Assembly (NCBI GenBank): GCA_019309545.1
Contig: JAFDGA010000001.1
Location: 62,001 to 126,000, forward strand
Direction of reading: 5' to 3'
DNA length: 64,000 nucleotides
Origin: Deltaproteobacteria bacterium
GTDB taxonomy: Bacteria; Desulfobacterota; Desulfobaccia; Desulfobaccales; Desulfobaccaceae
Below the pieces are notes generated by a model. That model saw only the letters and a list, made by a program, of their open reading frames with translations, was not told the DNA's origin and made no database searches. The translations under genes were made by a program, and so were the position numbers. Positions 36,592 through 46,445 of this stretch are shown here, in pieces (within the stretch, counting starts at the first letter, position 1; each line of letters starts with the position of its first letter).

Positions 36592-37458
36592 CTAGCCGTT
36601 ATTTAAAAAGTTGGAAAGACTAGGGTAATTCAATTGCAACCCCACCCCCACTTCCTGGAGAGGGGCAGCCCGGGAGAGGGCGAGCTTGGACCTGAGGTCA
36701 GTGCAATGGCAGGCGTGTAGCGCTTTCAAGCCAAGTTGGGCGAGATAAGCTGCGGTCTGTTCTAACCGCTCCTCAGTAGGATTGAGCAGATGGAAGCCGC
36801 CGATAATATCCAGCACCCGCGCTTCATTGCAAACCTGACGGGCATATTCCACCGTGTTGCAGATGCCGGAATGGGCGCAGCCGACGATGACCACCAGCCC
36901 CCGGGGCGATTTATAAGCCAAAGCGGAGTCATCCGGCAAAAAATCGGGTTCCCGGCTCTGCCCCCGTTCGACCTCGCCAAGCGGCTGGGACGCCTCAAAA
37001 TCGAAGCGCCGCTCGATTTCGCCCAGGAAGAGTAAACGCTCCGTCAAAGGTACCGGGGAGCGGGAAAGCCGGAGTGGGAAATGATGCGCCAGCTTGGATT
37101 CGGCCAGCAGCGAGCCGATTTCCGGCAAGCCGGACAGAATTTTGGTCTGGAAGACCTGGGGATGGCCAACGATTACCGGCCGATGATGCGGCAACCCCTC
37201 GATGGCTGCTTCGGAATACAGTCGGATCAATGGGTCCAATCCCCAGGTGTGGTCCAGGTGGCCATGGGACAGCACCACGTAGTCAAGAAACCGCAGGTCC
37301 AGGCCCATTTTTTGGGCATTGATTAAAAAAACCTCCGAATACCCCACATCCAACAGCAGGCGCTGGCCGTCTTCCTCAATAAATATTGATAGTCCCGGCT
37401 CTCCCAGGAAATACCGGTCAATCAAGGTGTTATTATCCACTAAAATGGTTAACTTCAT
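36592..37458 (-). CDS. MBL-fold hydrolase, dihydropterin synthase-like
   Basis: This 288-residue metallo-beta-lactamase-fold protein resembles the family named after 7,8-dihydropterin-6-methyl-4-(beta-D-ribofuranosyl)aminobenzene-5'-phosphate synthase of methanogens. The metal site is LSHGHLDHTWGL, and the later ligands are GCAHSG and ACHCTD. The start at 37458 (MKLTILVDNNTLID) gives a normal family N-terminus; an upstream in-frame start adds ten unrelated residues. The substrate in bacteria is unknown. It lies next to a truncated permease but is not clearly in an operon. Confidence 0.8.
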   Translation of the reverse strand: MKLTILVDNNTLIDRYFLGEPGLSIFIEEDGQRLLLDVGYSEVFLINAQKMGLDLRFLDYVVLSHGHLDHTWGLDPLIRLYSEAAIEGLPHHRPVIVGHPQVFQTKILSGLPEIGSLLAESKLAHHFPLRLSRSPVPLTERLLFLGEIERRFDFEASQPLGEVERGQSREPDFLPDDSALAYKSPRGLVVIVGCAHSGICNTVEYARQVCNEARVLDIIGGFHLLNPTEERLEQTAAYLAQLGLKALHACHCTDLRSKLALSRAAPLQEVGVGLQLNYPSLSNFLNNG

Positions 37459-37555
37459 ATAGTCATCCGAGGTGGTATTCCGAGCCATTCGTCTGGATGG
37501 AACAGGCCCTCCTGATTACCCAGGGGCAAGTCATCTCGCTAGTGGTAAGATGTGC

Positions 37556-39019
37556 TTACAGCGGCGGCTTGGCATTATGGAAGTCAGAATGCCGTTCGAA
37601 GGCGTGGGCGACTTTGATTAGGGTCGGCTCATCGAAATGACGGCCCAGCAGTTGCAGGCCGATGGGCAGGCCCTGGGAGCTCAGGCCGCAAGGCACCGAA
37701 ATACCGGGAATTCCGGCCAGGTTGGCTGATAAGGTAAAGATATCCGACATATACATGGCCAACGGATCATCGACTTTATCGCCGATGCGAAAGGCCGGAG
37801 TCGGGGCCACCGGCGTGGCCAAGACCGCACATTGGTCCAGGGCCGCCTCAAAATCCCGCCGGATCAGAGTGCGCACCTGGGAGGCCTTCTGGTAATAGTG
37901 TTCGTAATAACCGGCGGACAGGGCATAGGTGCCCAGCATGATTCGCCGCCGGACCTCGGCCCCAAATCCCTGGGAGCGGGTATGAGTATACATTTCCAGC
38001 AGAGCTTGGGCCTCAGGATCGCGATAGCCGTATTTGACCCCGTCATAGCGGGCCAGATTAGAGCTGGCTTCGGCCGGAGCAATCAGATAATAGGTTGCCA
38101 CCACATATTCGCTGTGAGGCAGACTGATCTCCACCAACTCCGCCCCTAATTGCATCAGGGTCTCCAGGGCTTGTCGGACCGCACCTTCCACTTCCGGATC
38201 GACCCCGGCCCCATAGTACTCCCGGGGCACTCCGATTTTCAGACCGCTGATATCCTGGTTTAAACTCAAGGTATAGTCAGGCACCGGCAGGTTCACCGAA
38301 GTGGAATCTTGGGGGTCATAACCGGCAATAGCCTGCAGCAGCAGGGCGCAATCGGTCACATCTTTGGTGATGGTGCCGATCTGATCCAGCGAGGACCCAA
38401 AGGCTACCAGTCCGAAGCGGGACACCCGGCCATAGGTGGGTTTAAGGCCCACCACGCCGCAATGCGCCGCGGGTTGGCGGATGGAGCCGCCGGTATCGGA
38501 GGCCACCGAGCCCAGGCATAAATCTGCGGCTACGGCCGCAGCCGAGCCGCCGCTGGAGCCTCCAGGGATATGATCTCGGTTCCAGGGGTTCCGAGCCACC
38601 CCAAAGGCGGAATTCTCATTGGAGGAACCCATAGCGAATTCATCCATGTTGGTTTTGCCCAGAAAAACGGCGCCAGCCTGCCGCAGTTTGGCACTGACCC
38701 TGGCATCGTAAGGCGGCACAAAGTTTTCCAATATGCGGGAGGCACAGGTGGTGCGTAGCCCTTGGGTGATGATAATATCCTTCACAGCCAGGGGTATGCC
38801 AGTTAAGGGGGTGGCATCCCCCTGACGCAGACGTACCGCAGCCTGGCGGGCTTGAGCCAGAGCCCCTTCAGAGTCTACCGTCAGATAACTGTTGAGCTGG
38901 CCATCCAGCTTGGCAATGCGGTCTAATAAGGCCTGGGTAATTTCTTCGGGCGACACTTCCCCGCGCTGCAGCAGGGGGGACATCTGCCCGATGGTAAGAG
39001 AATATAGGGGTTCCGACAT
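37556..39019 (-). CDS. gatA: Aspartyl/glutamyl-tRNA amidotransferase subunit A
   Basis: This 487-residue amidase subunit of GatCAB frees ammonia from glutamine to turn Glu-tRNA(Gln) or Asp-tRNA(Asn) into the amide form. The Ser-cisSer-Lys triad is visible as VKD (Lys in LAVKDIII), [11 protein letters not shown] and [12 protein letters not shown] prefer the ATG to a TTG one codon upstream. It follows gatC by 39 bases on the same strand. gatB is not in this window. Confidence 0.95.
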   Translation of the reverse strand: MSEPLYSLTIGQMSPLLQRGEVSPEEITQALLDRIAKLDGQLNSYLTVDSEGALAQARQAAVRLRQGDATPLTGIPLAVKDIIITQGLRTTCASRILENFVPPYDARVSAKLRQAGAVFLGKTNMDEFAMGSSNENSAFGVARNPWNRDHIPGGSSGGSAAAVAADLCLGSVASDTGGSIRQPAAHCGVVGLKPTYGRVSRFGLVAFGSSLDQIGTITKDVTDCALLLQAIAGYDPQDSTSVNLPVPDYTLSLNQDISGLKIGVPREYYGAGVDPEVEGAVRQALETLMQLGAELVEISLPHSEYVVATYYLIAPAEASSNLARYDGVKYGYRDPEAQALLEMYTHTRSQGFGAEVRRRIMLGTYALSAGYYEHYYQKASQVRTLIRRDFEAALDQCAVLATPVAPTPAFRIGDKVDDPLAMYMSDIFTLSANLAGIPGISVPCGLSSQGLPIGLQLLGRHFDEPTLIKVAHAFERHSDFHNAKPPL

Positions 39020-39058
39020 CAAATATCAGCTCCGTGTTGGTTATGGTTGATTATCAGA

Positions 39059-39343
39059 TCAAATGACCCGGGGCACCAGGAAACCACCGCGTTCCTGGGC
39101 CGGGGCGTTTTGCAGAGACTGCTCTAAAGGCAGACTGTCATTCACGGCATCGGCCCGAAAGGCGTTGCTAATCGCTAAGACATGGGCCATGGGCGGCACG
39201 CCCGTGGTATCCAATTCATTTAATTTTTCTACATGGTCAAGGATATCATTTAGTTGCCGGGTAAACAGCTCTACTTCAGCCGGAGTCAGAGTCAGCCGGG
39301 CCAGATGCGCCACATAGTTGACCTGTTCAGGAGTCAGGGCCAT
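39059..39343 (-). CDS. gatC: Aspartyl/glutamyl-tRNA amidotransferase subunit C
   Basis: This is the 94-residue stabilising subunit of GatCAB. The typical N-terminus VNYVAHLARLTLTPAEVELFTRQLNDIL and central DTTGVPPMAHV are present, with a Val-Pro-rich ending (GGFLVPRVI). TTAAGGAG lies before the ATG. It is the first gene of gatCA; upstream is a gap of 399 bases. Confidence 0.95.
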   Translation of the reverse strand: MALTPEQVNYVAHLARLTLTPAEVELFTRQLNDILDHVEKLNELDTTGVPPMAHVLAISNAFRADAVNDSLPLEQSLQNAPAQERGGFLVPRVI

Positions 39344-39742
39344 AAGTTGCTCCTTAAATGGGCAGATTGTTTAGGCTACCCTGAAATTATTACACCACCT
39401 CGGCTAAAAGGCAATGGCTTTTCCCGCCATTTTAATTTATCCTTGAAGTTTCCCAATGAATTGCCCCGGAGGAGAGTATTATGATCAAGCAAAAGTTAAT
39501 TCCAGGTTCCCCGGCTAGCTTTAGGCAGACTTAGGAGGGTCTGAGAGCCGCGGAGCATCAGAGTTGATCCGTCACCGGAATTTTGTTCCGGGTTATCCCT
39601 TGCGGAAAATTTTCGATTATGCTACCTATAAATATATAATAATCATCCATAATAGCCATACTAGGGTAGATGAGAAAGGTAAGTCAGGGGGTAGAAACTC
39701 CCGTCCTGTGCCGGCCCTGGGAGATGGCCAGGCCCATTAGAT
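39344..39742. other. Intergenic region with a possible tiny ORF
   Basis: This gap separates gatC from the transketolase genes, which point away from each other. At 39481-39534 a rightward 17-codon frame (MIKQKLIPGSPASFRQT) has a strong GGAGGAG in front and could be a leader peptide or chance. A small hairpin, CCGGAA/TTCCGG, is at 39575-39591. Otherwise nothing found. Confidence 0.3.
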
Positions 39743-40570
39743 ATGGAGAAAATAAGAGATATTGGCAAGCTGGAGGAGATCGCCCGACAGGTCCGAATTG
39801 ATGTGGTGACTATGTTGAATGCGGCCGGCTCGGGCCATACGGGTGGCTCCCTTTCAGCCACTGATCTCTTGGTGGCCCTGTTCTTTGGCAAAATTAACCT
39901 TGATCCTTTCAACCCTAAGTGGGTTCGGCGGGATCGTTTTGTGCTTTCCAAGGGTCATGCGGCCCCAGCTTATTATGCGGTATTGTCGCGGCTGGGGTTT
40001 TTTGATCGGGAAGAGTTGCTGACCTTGAGGAAATTCGGCAGTTGCCTGCAAGGGCATCCCGATTGTAGCGCTACTCCTGGCGTCGAAGTCTGCAGCGGCT
40101 CTCTGGGACAGGGCTTGTCAGTGGCCAATGGCATGGCCTTGGCGGCCAGGCTTGATGGCCTGCCGATCCGGGTCTATGTCCTGTTGGGTGATGGCGAGGT
40201 CCAAGAAGGCCAGATCTGGGAAGCTGCAATGTCCGCCGCCCATTTTAAACTGCATAATGTTACGGCACTGCTGGATAACAATAAGCTGCAAATCGATGGC
40301 AAGGTGGAAGATATTATGAATATTGAACCGCTGACCCAGAAATGGCAAGCTTTTGGCTGGCAGACCATAGAAATCGACGGCCATAATTTGGCTCAAATTC
40401 TCGAGGCCTTGGATGCCGCCGAAGAGGTCAAGGACCGCCCCAGTATCATCATTGCCTCCACCATCAAGGGGAAAGGTGTATCCATCTTTGAAAATAAAGT
40501 AGAATATCACGGTGTCGCCCCCACTGATGAAGAACTGGCTATTGCCCTCAAAGAGCTCGGTGCCTATTAA
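39743..40570 (+). CDS. Transketolase, N-terminal subunit
   Basis: This 275-residue protein carries the first half of transketolase, with the thiamine-diphosphate-binding part: GDGEVQEGQIWEAAMSA and LLDNNKLQIDG, and the substrate-site His in GSGHTGGS and SKGHAAPAYY. The second half is the next gene, 33 bases downstream. Split transketolases are common in anaerobes and archaea. It interconverts pentose and hexose phosphates in the cytoplasm. It is the first gene of a tight run that continues into the S41 proteins. Confidence 0.94.
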   Translation: MEKIRDIGKLEEIARQVRIDVVTMLNAAGSGHTGGSLSATDLLVALFFGKINLDPFNPKWVRRDRFVLSKGHAAPAYYAVLSRLGFFDREELLTLRKFGSCLQGHPDCSATPGVEVCSGSLGQGLSVANGMALAARLDGLPIRVYVLLGDGEVQEGQIWEAAMSAAHFKLHNVTALLDNNKLQIDGKVEDIMNIEPLTQKWQAFGWQTIEIDGHNLAQILEALDAAEEVKDRPSIIIASTIKGKGVSIFENKVEYHGVAPTDEELAIALKELGAY

Positions 40571-40603
40571 ACCATCCGGTTAAGCACCCCAAGGAGTATA
40601 GTA

Positions 40604-41578
40604 TTGGAAAAACTTAGCACCAGGGTAGAATACGGCAAGGCCCTGGCCGAATTAGGGGAAAAACACAAAGAGATCGTGGCCCTGGATGCCGATTTGTCCG
40701 GTTCCACCAATACCCAGCGGTTTGCCAAGGTTTTTCAGGACCGCTTTTTTAATATGGGGATTGCGGAACAGGACCTGATGGGAACCGCGGCCGGGTTGGC
40801 GGTGAGCGGCAAAATTCCCTTTGCCAGTACTTTCGCCATATTTGCCACCGGCCGGGGCTGGGAGCAGATCCGACAGACCATCGCTTATGCCAGCCTGAAT
40901 GTCAAAATCGTTGCCAGCCACGGCGGAGTCACTGTAGGTGAGGATGGCGGCTCGCACCAGGCCATTGAAGACCTGGCCTTGATGCGGATTATCCCCAATA
41001 TGGTGGTTCTGGTGCCGGCGGATGGCATTGAAGTCCGCCGGATGATCGAATGGGCGATAAACTATCAGGGGCCGGTGTATATGCGCACTTCCCGGATTCC
41101 CTTCCCGGTGATTTATGATTCAGAATACTGTTTTACCCTGGGTAAGGGGTCAATTCTGCGAGAAGGCGACGACCTCTGTCTGGCCGGCATAGGTTTAATG
41201 GTGCACCATTGTTTGGAGGCCGCGGAATTGCTAGCCGCCGAGGGGATTTCGGCCCGAGTCATCAATTTGTCCACCCTCAAACCCCTGGATTGGGAACTGG
41301 TGGTGGCGTCGGCCCAAAAAACCGGGGCTCTGGTGACCGCCGAAGAACACCTGGTAACCGGCGGCTTGGGCAGTGCAGTGAGCGAAGTTCTGGCTGAACA
41401 TTGTCCTGTGCCGCTGCAACGGGTCGGCATTAAGGACGTGTTTGGGATTTCCGGCAAACCCCGTGATCTGCTAGAACATTTTGGCCTGATGCCCATAGAT
41501 ATACGCAATGCCGCCCGTCAAGTCCTGAAAAATAAAACCAGGCAAAAGCACCTGGGATTGTACCAGGTAATCAAATGA
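40604..41578 (+). CDS. Transketolase, C-terminal subunit
   Basis: This 324-residue second half of split transketolase has the pyrimidine-binding domain (MGIAEQDLMGTAAGLA, FASTFAIFATGRGWEQIRQ) and the C-terminal domain. The start is TTG with AAGGAG in front. The stop overlaps the ATG of the next gene (ATGA), so the S41 protein is translated together with it. It works as a complex with the preceding subunit. Confidence 0.93.
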   Translation: MEKLSTRVEYGKALAELGEKHKEIVALDADLSGSTNTQRFAKVFQDRFFNMGIAEQDLMGTAAGLAVSGKIPFASTFAIFATGRGWEQIRQTIAYASLNVKIVASHGGVTVGEDGGSHQAIEDLALMRIIPNMVVLVPADGIEVRRMIEWAINYQGPVYMRTSRIPFPVIYDSEYCFTLGKGSILREGDDLCLAGIGLMVHHCLEAAELLAAEGISARVINLSTLKPLDWELVVASAQKTGALVTAEEHLVTGGLGSAVSEVLAEHCPVPLQRVGIKDVFGISGKPRDLLEHFGLMPIDIRNAARQVLKNKTRQKHLGLYQVIK

Positions 41579-42879
41579 ATCCAAGATCCTGTCGTCGTAC
41601 CGTTCTCCGGATGTCTACTTTCAGTTTGGGTTTAATCTTCCTGGTGGTGGGCCTCTGGAGTGTGACCTGCTCACCCCCGGCTCAGGCTGCCTCCACTCAG
41701 ACCTATGCCCAGCTGCGGCTCCTGATGGAGGCGCTTTACGAAGTCGACAATAAGTATGTGGGCCAGAAGAAGGATGCAAATCTGATCTATGGCGCTATTC
41801 GCGGCATGGTTATGTCCTTAGATCCCAGTTCGTCGTTTTTAACTCCCACGGATTATCAACAGATGCAGGCCGGGAACAAAGGGCCGATCGGCCAGGTGGG
41901 AGTGGAATTAACCTTTAAGAATAAGGTGTTAACTGTTGTTGCTCCTTTGGAAGGCGGTCCGGCCTGGCGGGCCGGGATCAGAGCCGGCGACCATATTCTC
42001 AAAATCAACAATCAGATGGTCAGAGACCTGACTACCATGGAGGCGGCCAGACTTCTGCAAGGAGTACCGGGATCGACCATCGATTTACAGATAATTCGCA
42101 ACGGAATGATTAAACCCCAGGACATATCCATCAAGTTGGAAAAGCTAAGTCCGGTCAGTCTCAGCCATTACACTCTGGAAAATGATTATGATTATCTGCG
42201 CCTGAAATATTTTAACGACCGGACCGCGGATGAATTGGAACGGATTATAAGAAAAATTGTCAAACGCCGACCACCGGTCAAAGGTGTGATCCTCGACCTG
42301 CGCAACACGGCAGGCGGCAGTTTGGAGCAGGCGATTGCCAGCGCCTCGGTATTTATCGGCGACTCGATGGTATTCTACACCAGGGGCCGGCATCAGGAAG
42401 CCCCCCAGCCCCGTTATGGTCAGAAAAAAGAGCGGCTTTTAAGAAATATACCTCTCGTGGTCCTGGTGGATGGGGGCACCGCCCGAGCCGCGGAGATTCT
42501 GGCCGGAGCTCTCCAGGACCAGTACGGGGCATTGCTATTAGGATTTAAAACCTTTGGTGACGGGGCAGTGCATAAAGTATTTCCTCTAAAAGATGGCTCT
42601 GCCTTAATTTTTACTGTGGCCCATTGCTTCACGCCCAGCGGTCACATTATTCAGGACAAAGGCTTGGAGCCCAAGATTATGGGGATAACCAGCCAAAGCT
42701 CTAAGATTGAGAAGGCTGCGGGGGATCTGGAATTAACGCAGCCCAGAGAGATTTTAAATGCCAAGGATCTGGTTAAAGATCCCCTGATCCTCCAGGCCCT
42801 CAAACTCTTGGGACTGGAAGGAAGTTTAGTTGTAGAGCAGCCGTCGGCCAACCTCCCCTCGGGTGCCCGGGGTAAATGA
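41575..42879 (+). CDS. S41 (CtpA-like) protein lacking catalytic residues
   Basis: This 434-residue exported protein has the S41 layout: signal segment (about 15-38), N-terminal helices, PDZ domain (about 105-185) and protease-like core. The catalytic Ser, Lys and Gln of the family align with R304, D329 and H333: the text reads TARAAEI where the active form has SASASEI, and TFGDGAVH where it has SFGKGSVQ. The 25-residue Ser-Lys spacing is kept in the alignment. It is therefore probably a pseudoprotease, perhaps a regulator or scaffold for the active copy that follows. It overlaps both neighbours by ATGA junctions. Confidence 0.88.
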   Translation: MNPRSCRRTVLRMSTFSLGLIFLVVGLWSVTCSPPAQAASTQTYAQLRLLMEALYEVDNKYVGQKKDANLIYGAIRGMVMSLDPSSSFLTPTDYQQMQAGNKGPIGQVGVELTFKNKVLTVVAPLEGGPAWRAGIRAGDHILKINNQMVRDLTTMEAARLLQGVPGSTIDLQIIRNGMIKPQDISIKLEKLSPVSLSHYTLENDYDYLRLKYFNDRTADELERIIRKIVKRRPPVKGVILDLRNTAGGSLEQAIASASVFIGDSMVFYTRGRHQEAPQPRYGQKKERLLRNIPLVVLVDGGTARAAEILAGALQDQYGALLLGFKTFGDGAVHKVFPLKDGSALIFTVAHCFTPSGHIIQDKGLEPKIMGITSQSSKIEKAAGDLELTQPREILNAKDLVKDPLILQALKLLGLEGSLVVEQPSANLPSGARGK

Positions 42880-44312
42880 GGCTGTTCCGGCACCTCTGTA
42901 TGTCTAATAAATTATTATCACCGGGATTTTTTTTAAGGGTAAAAAGAATTATGCATCTCACCATCTGGGCGAGAAAAGCTGCGGAAGATTGGGGCAGAAC
43001 AGAACGATGCTGCCTCAGCCGGGTCCTGGCCACCGGGTTGCTATTACTGCTTCTGACTGGAGTAGGCTGGGGCCAAAGTGAAGACTCTTTTGATAAACTG
43101 CCGGTTTTTTCTGAAGCCCTGAGCATTATCAAGGACCAGTATGTAGAACCCCGGGATATCAAAAATTTAATCTATGGCTCCATTCGAGGCGTCGTGGGAA
43201 CTCTGGATTCGCATTCCTCCTTCATGACTCCGGAGGAATTCCGGGAATTACAGATTGAGACCCGAGGACAGTTCAGCGGCATTGGTATCGAGATAACCAT
43301 GAAGGACAGCCTGTTAATCGTGGTCTCACCGATTGAGGGCACCCCGGCCTACCGGGCCGGAATCCAGGCCGGCGATCGGATTGTCAAGATCAATGGCGCC
43401 AGTACCAAGAACTTGTCCCTGATGGAAGCGGTTAAAAAGATTCGGGGACCCAAAGGTTCGCGAGTTACCCTGACCATTATGCGGGAGGGTTTAAAAGCGC
43501 CCAAAAACTATACCTTAACCCGAGATATTATTCCCATTCGCAGTGTGAAGGCCCGTTATCTGGACGAGGGTATCGGTTACATCCGGATCACCAACTTCCA
43601 GGATCAGACCGAAAAAGACCTGCAAAAAGCGATCAAAGCCTTGCAAACCCGCCTCAAACCGTTCCAGGGACTGATTCTGGATCTGCGCAATGACCCCGGC
43701 GGCCTTTTAGACCAAGCCGTCCGCGTGGCTGATGAATTCCTCGCCAAGGGTCTGATCGTCTATACCGAAGGCCGGGACAACAGTCAACTGATGCGCTTTT
43801 ATGCCGAACCAGGGTCGGGCAACGGCGCGGAATCATTTCCGCTGGTGGTGCTGATCAATGAAGGCAGTGCCTCAGCCTCGGAGATTGTTGCTGGAGCGGT
43901 GCAGGATCATAAGCGGGGTCTGATCATTGGGACCAAAAGTTTTGGCAAGGGCTCGGTCCAGACTATCGTCCCCTTAGAGGATGGCTCAGCCCTGAAATTA
44001 ACTACGGCTCATTATTTTACTCCCTTAGGGCACTCTATCCAAGACAAGGGGATTATTCCTGACCTGGTAGTCGAAGCCACTCCTATCCCCGAGGGCAAAA
44101 GCCTCGAGGCTCTGCGGCAACAAGCACTGGAACGGCGGATGCAGAAAAAGGGCCTGACCGATAAACCCTGGACCGCGCCGATCAGCCCGGAGGAACTAAA
44201 GGAGGATCCGCAATTGCAGCAAGCCGTAGAGGTCCTCAAAGACTGGCCGCCGCCCAAGCTGGTAGCCAAAGTAAAAGAACAGAATTCCAGTCCGTCCAGT
44301 TCGCCAAAATAA
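42876..44312 (+). CDS. S41 family C-terminal processing protease
   Basis: This is a full carboxy-terminal processing protease of up to 478 residues that cuts exported proteins in the periplasm. A hydrophobic signal segment (LATGLLLLLLTGVGWG) is followed by a PDZ domain (about 130-210) and the core. Catalytic S333 (SASASEI), K358 (SFGKGSVQ) and Q362 keep the family spacing (25 and 29). The ATG at 42876 overlaps the stop of the inactive copy; an internal ATG at 42951 with AAGGG upstream is an alternative and gives a more normal signal peptide. Confidence 0.93.
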   Translation: MRLFRHLCMSNKLLSPGFFLRVKRIMHLTIWARKAAEDWGRTERCCLSRVLATGLLLLLLTGVGWGQSEDSFDKLPVFSEALSIIKDQYVEPRDIKNLIYGSIRGVVGTLDSHSSFMTPEEFRELQIETRGQFSGIGIEITMKDSLLIVVSPIEGTPAYRAGIQAGDRIVKINGASTKNLSLMEAVKKIRGPKGSRVTLTIMREGLKAPKNYTLTRDIIPIRSVKARYLDEGIGYIRITNFQDQTEKDLQKAIKALQTRLKPFQGLILDLRNDPGGLLDQAVRVADEFLAKGLIVYTEGRDNSQLMRFYAEPGSGNGAESFPLVVLINEGSASASEIVAGAVQDHKRGLIIGTKSFGKGSVQTIVPLEDGSALKLTTAHYFTPLGHSIQDKGIIPDLVVEATPIPEGKSLEALRQQALERRMQKKGLTDKPWTAPISPEELKEDPQLQQAVEVLKDWPPPKLVAKVKEQNSSPSSSPK

Positions 44313-44368
44313 AAGTTCAGCTCTTAGGTTGAAAATACTTTCTGGTAAGAGTTGAATATTATTACTCC

Positions 44369-44430
44369 GAGCATTTAACAGGTTAATTTGAGAGGGGGGG
44401 CCAGACACCGCCGGCCTCCTGCCCTTCTTT
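44369..44430 (+). repeat. Dispersed intergenic repeat, copy B
   Basis: The head ATTTAACAGGTTAATTTGAG matches copies at 7121 and 46446. The tail resembles copy A (GGGGGCCAG, ACCGCCGG, then CCTCC and GCCCT). It sits between the S41 protease and nadE. Confidence 0.6.
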
Positions 44431-44467
44431 CCAAGAGATTTTTTCCTGCCGCTTTCATCTTAAATTT

Positions 44468-46126
44468 ATGAAAATTACCCTTGCCCAATTAAACCCGGTA
44501 GTCGGCGATGTCGCGGGAAATCTACAAAAAATTTTGGACCTCTGGCCCCGATTCAGCTCTCAATCTGACCTCCTGGTGTTTCCGGAGTTATTTCTGGTAG
44601 GCTACCCGCCCCGGGATCTGTTGGAGAAACCCAGCCTGATTGCCGCGGTTCGGTCAGCCATACAGGAGCTGTTAAAGGCCTCAACTGGCTACCCCGGTTC
44701 AGCCATCCTGGTCGGCACGCCTTGGCCCTCCGACCGGGATTCAGGAAAGCCGCTGTGCAATTCTGCCCTGGTAATTTATCAGGGAAAAACAATCTGCCAC
44801 CAACACAAATCTTTGCTGCCCACCTATGATGTTTTTGACGAAACCAGATATTTTGAAGCTGCGGGGGAGGTGCAGGTCTGCCCTTTTAAAGATCAGAGGC
44901 TGGGGATCTCCATCTGTGAGGACGCCTGGTATGGACCAGAATCGTGGTCCCGCCAACTTTATCCGGTTGATCCGTTAAAGGTTCTGGCCCAGAAGGGGGC
45001 CACGCTGTTGATCAATATTGCCGCCTCGCCGTTTCAGGTGGACAAAGAGGCCACCCGCTATCAACTGCTTCGCCACCATGCTGAACAATACCAACTGCCT
45101 CTTATTTATGTGAATCAGGTGGGGGGAAACGATGAATTGATCTTTGATGGCCGCAGTCTGGTTCTGGACCGGGCCGGGGAGCTCCTGAGCGTGCTGCCCG
45201 CCTTTCAGGAGGAAGTGGTCACTATCGACATCGAGGCAGGGGCCAGCCCGCGGCCTTTTGTCCCTCAGGAACCGATCGCCAGCGTTTATCAGGCCCTGAT
45301 TTTAGGGACCCGGGATTATCTCCGAAAATGTGACTTTAGCCGGGCGGTGGTGGGTCTGTCCGGCGGCATCGACTCAGCGGTCACCTGTTGTCTGGCAGCG
45401 CAGGCCCTGGGCAGGGAGAATGTGCTGGGAGTGGCCATGCCCTCTCCCTATTCTTCCCCGGCCAGTCTGGCCGATGCCCGCAAACTGGCTGAGAACCTGG
45501 GGATTGAATTTAAGGTGATCCCCATTGCTACCATATATCGATCATATCTTGACACTCTGAGTCTCCATTTGCCGGTTGAGGAGATCAATGTAACGCTGGA
45601 GAATATCCAGGCCCGGATCCGGGGCAATATCTTGATGGCCCTGTCCAACCAGTATGGCTATCTGGTACTTTCTACCGGAAACAAAAGTGAACTGGCGGTG
45701 GGCTACTGCACCCTGTACGGGGATATGAGCGGCGGTTTGGCGGTCCTTGCCGATGTCCCCAAGACCATGGTCTATCAACTGGGGCATTATATCAACCGCG
45801 CGGCAGAAATTATTCCAGCGCCGATCCTGACCAAAGCGCCCTCGGCGGAATTAAAACCGGATCAGAAAGATCAGGATACCTTGCCGCCTTACGACCTGCT
45901 GGATCAGATCCTGCATTACTATCTTACTGAGAAATACTCAGCCCAGGACATTATTAATCTTAATTATGACCCGGAAGTGGTGCACTGGGTGATTCGCACC
46001 GTTGATCGTAATGAGTATAAGAGACGCCAGGCAGCCCCTGGACTGAAAGTGACCAGCAAGGCCTTTGGCATGGGCCGGCGCATGCCCATCGCGGCTAACT
46101 ATAACCCCAAAAATAGGGGGGCGTGA
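44468..46126 (+). CDS. nadE: Glutamine-dependent NAD+ synthetase
   Basis: This 552-residue enzyme makes NAD+ from deamido-NAD+, ATP and glutamine. The N-terminal nitrilase-type glutaminase domain has Glu (FPELFLVGYPPRDLL), Lys (HKSLLPTYDVFDETRYF) and Cys (ISICEDAWYG). The C-terminal synthetase has the PP-loop GLSGGIDSAV and STGNKSELAVGYCTLYGD. It is full length. The stop codon lies within a perfect 24-bp palindrome (46115-46138). It may be transcribed from its own promoter, since 155 bases and a repeat separate it from the S41 gene. Confidence 0.95.
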   Translation: MKITLAQLNPVVGDVAGNLQKILDLWPRFSSQSDLLVFPELFLVGYPPRDLLEKPSLIAAVRSAIQELLKASTGYPGSAILVGTPWPSDRDSGKPLCNSALVIYQGKTICHQHKSLLPTYDVFDETRYFEAAGEVQVCPFKDQRLGISICEDAWYGPESWSRQLYPVDPLKVLAQKGATLLINIAASPFQVDKEATRYQLLRHHAEQYQLPLIYVNQVGGNDELIFDGRSLVLDRAGELLSVLPAFQEEVVTIDIEAGASPRPFVPQEPIASVYQALILGTRDYLRKCDFSRAVVGLSGGIDSAVTCCLAAQALGRENVLGVAMPSPYSSPASLADARKLAENLGIEFKVIPIATIYRSYLDTLSLHLPVEEINVTLENIQARIRGNILMALSNQYGYLVLSTGNKSELAVGYCTLYGDMSGGLAVLADVPKTMVYQLGHYINRAAEIIPAPILTKAPSAELKPDQKDQDTLPPYDLLDQILHYYLTEKYSAQDIINLNYDPEVVHWVIRTVDRNEYKRRQAAPGLKVTSKAFGMGRRMPIAANYNPKNRGA

Positions 46127-46138
46127 TCACGCCCCCCT
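46115..46138 (-). terminator. Perfect palindrome overlapping the nadE stop codon
   Basis: The arms AGGGGGGCGTGA and TCACGCCCCCCT form a perfect 24-bp palindrome that contains the nadE stop codon. On the minus strand it is followed by ATTTTTGG, an intrinsic-terminator pattern for leftward transcripts coming from the bamD side. On the plus strand the following bases are AAAATTG, not a T-tract. Confidence 0.6.
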
Positions 46139-46445
46139 AAAATTGATCCCAAGTAACCCGGGGATCACTGGTTATCTGACCGACTTCCGTTGCGTTCTTC
46201 TGATCAACCTGCCCGTTATTCTCTTTATTAACTCCCGGAGATGCTGAGCGGGGTTGATTGCATTTCCTTACTAGAAATACCTTGCAAACCCCTCTGTCTG
46301 GCTCTCCGCTAAAAGAGAATTTCTCAAGCCGGCCGTTGTCTCCGATCCACTCCGGTTTATGGCCTTGACCCCAGCTTTCCTGGCTCCTTGGGATCAAATA
46401 TAATATAATTATGACTAAATATTTTGTCAAGAAGATACACACCCG

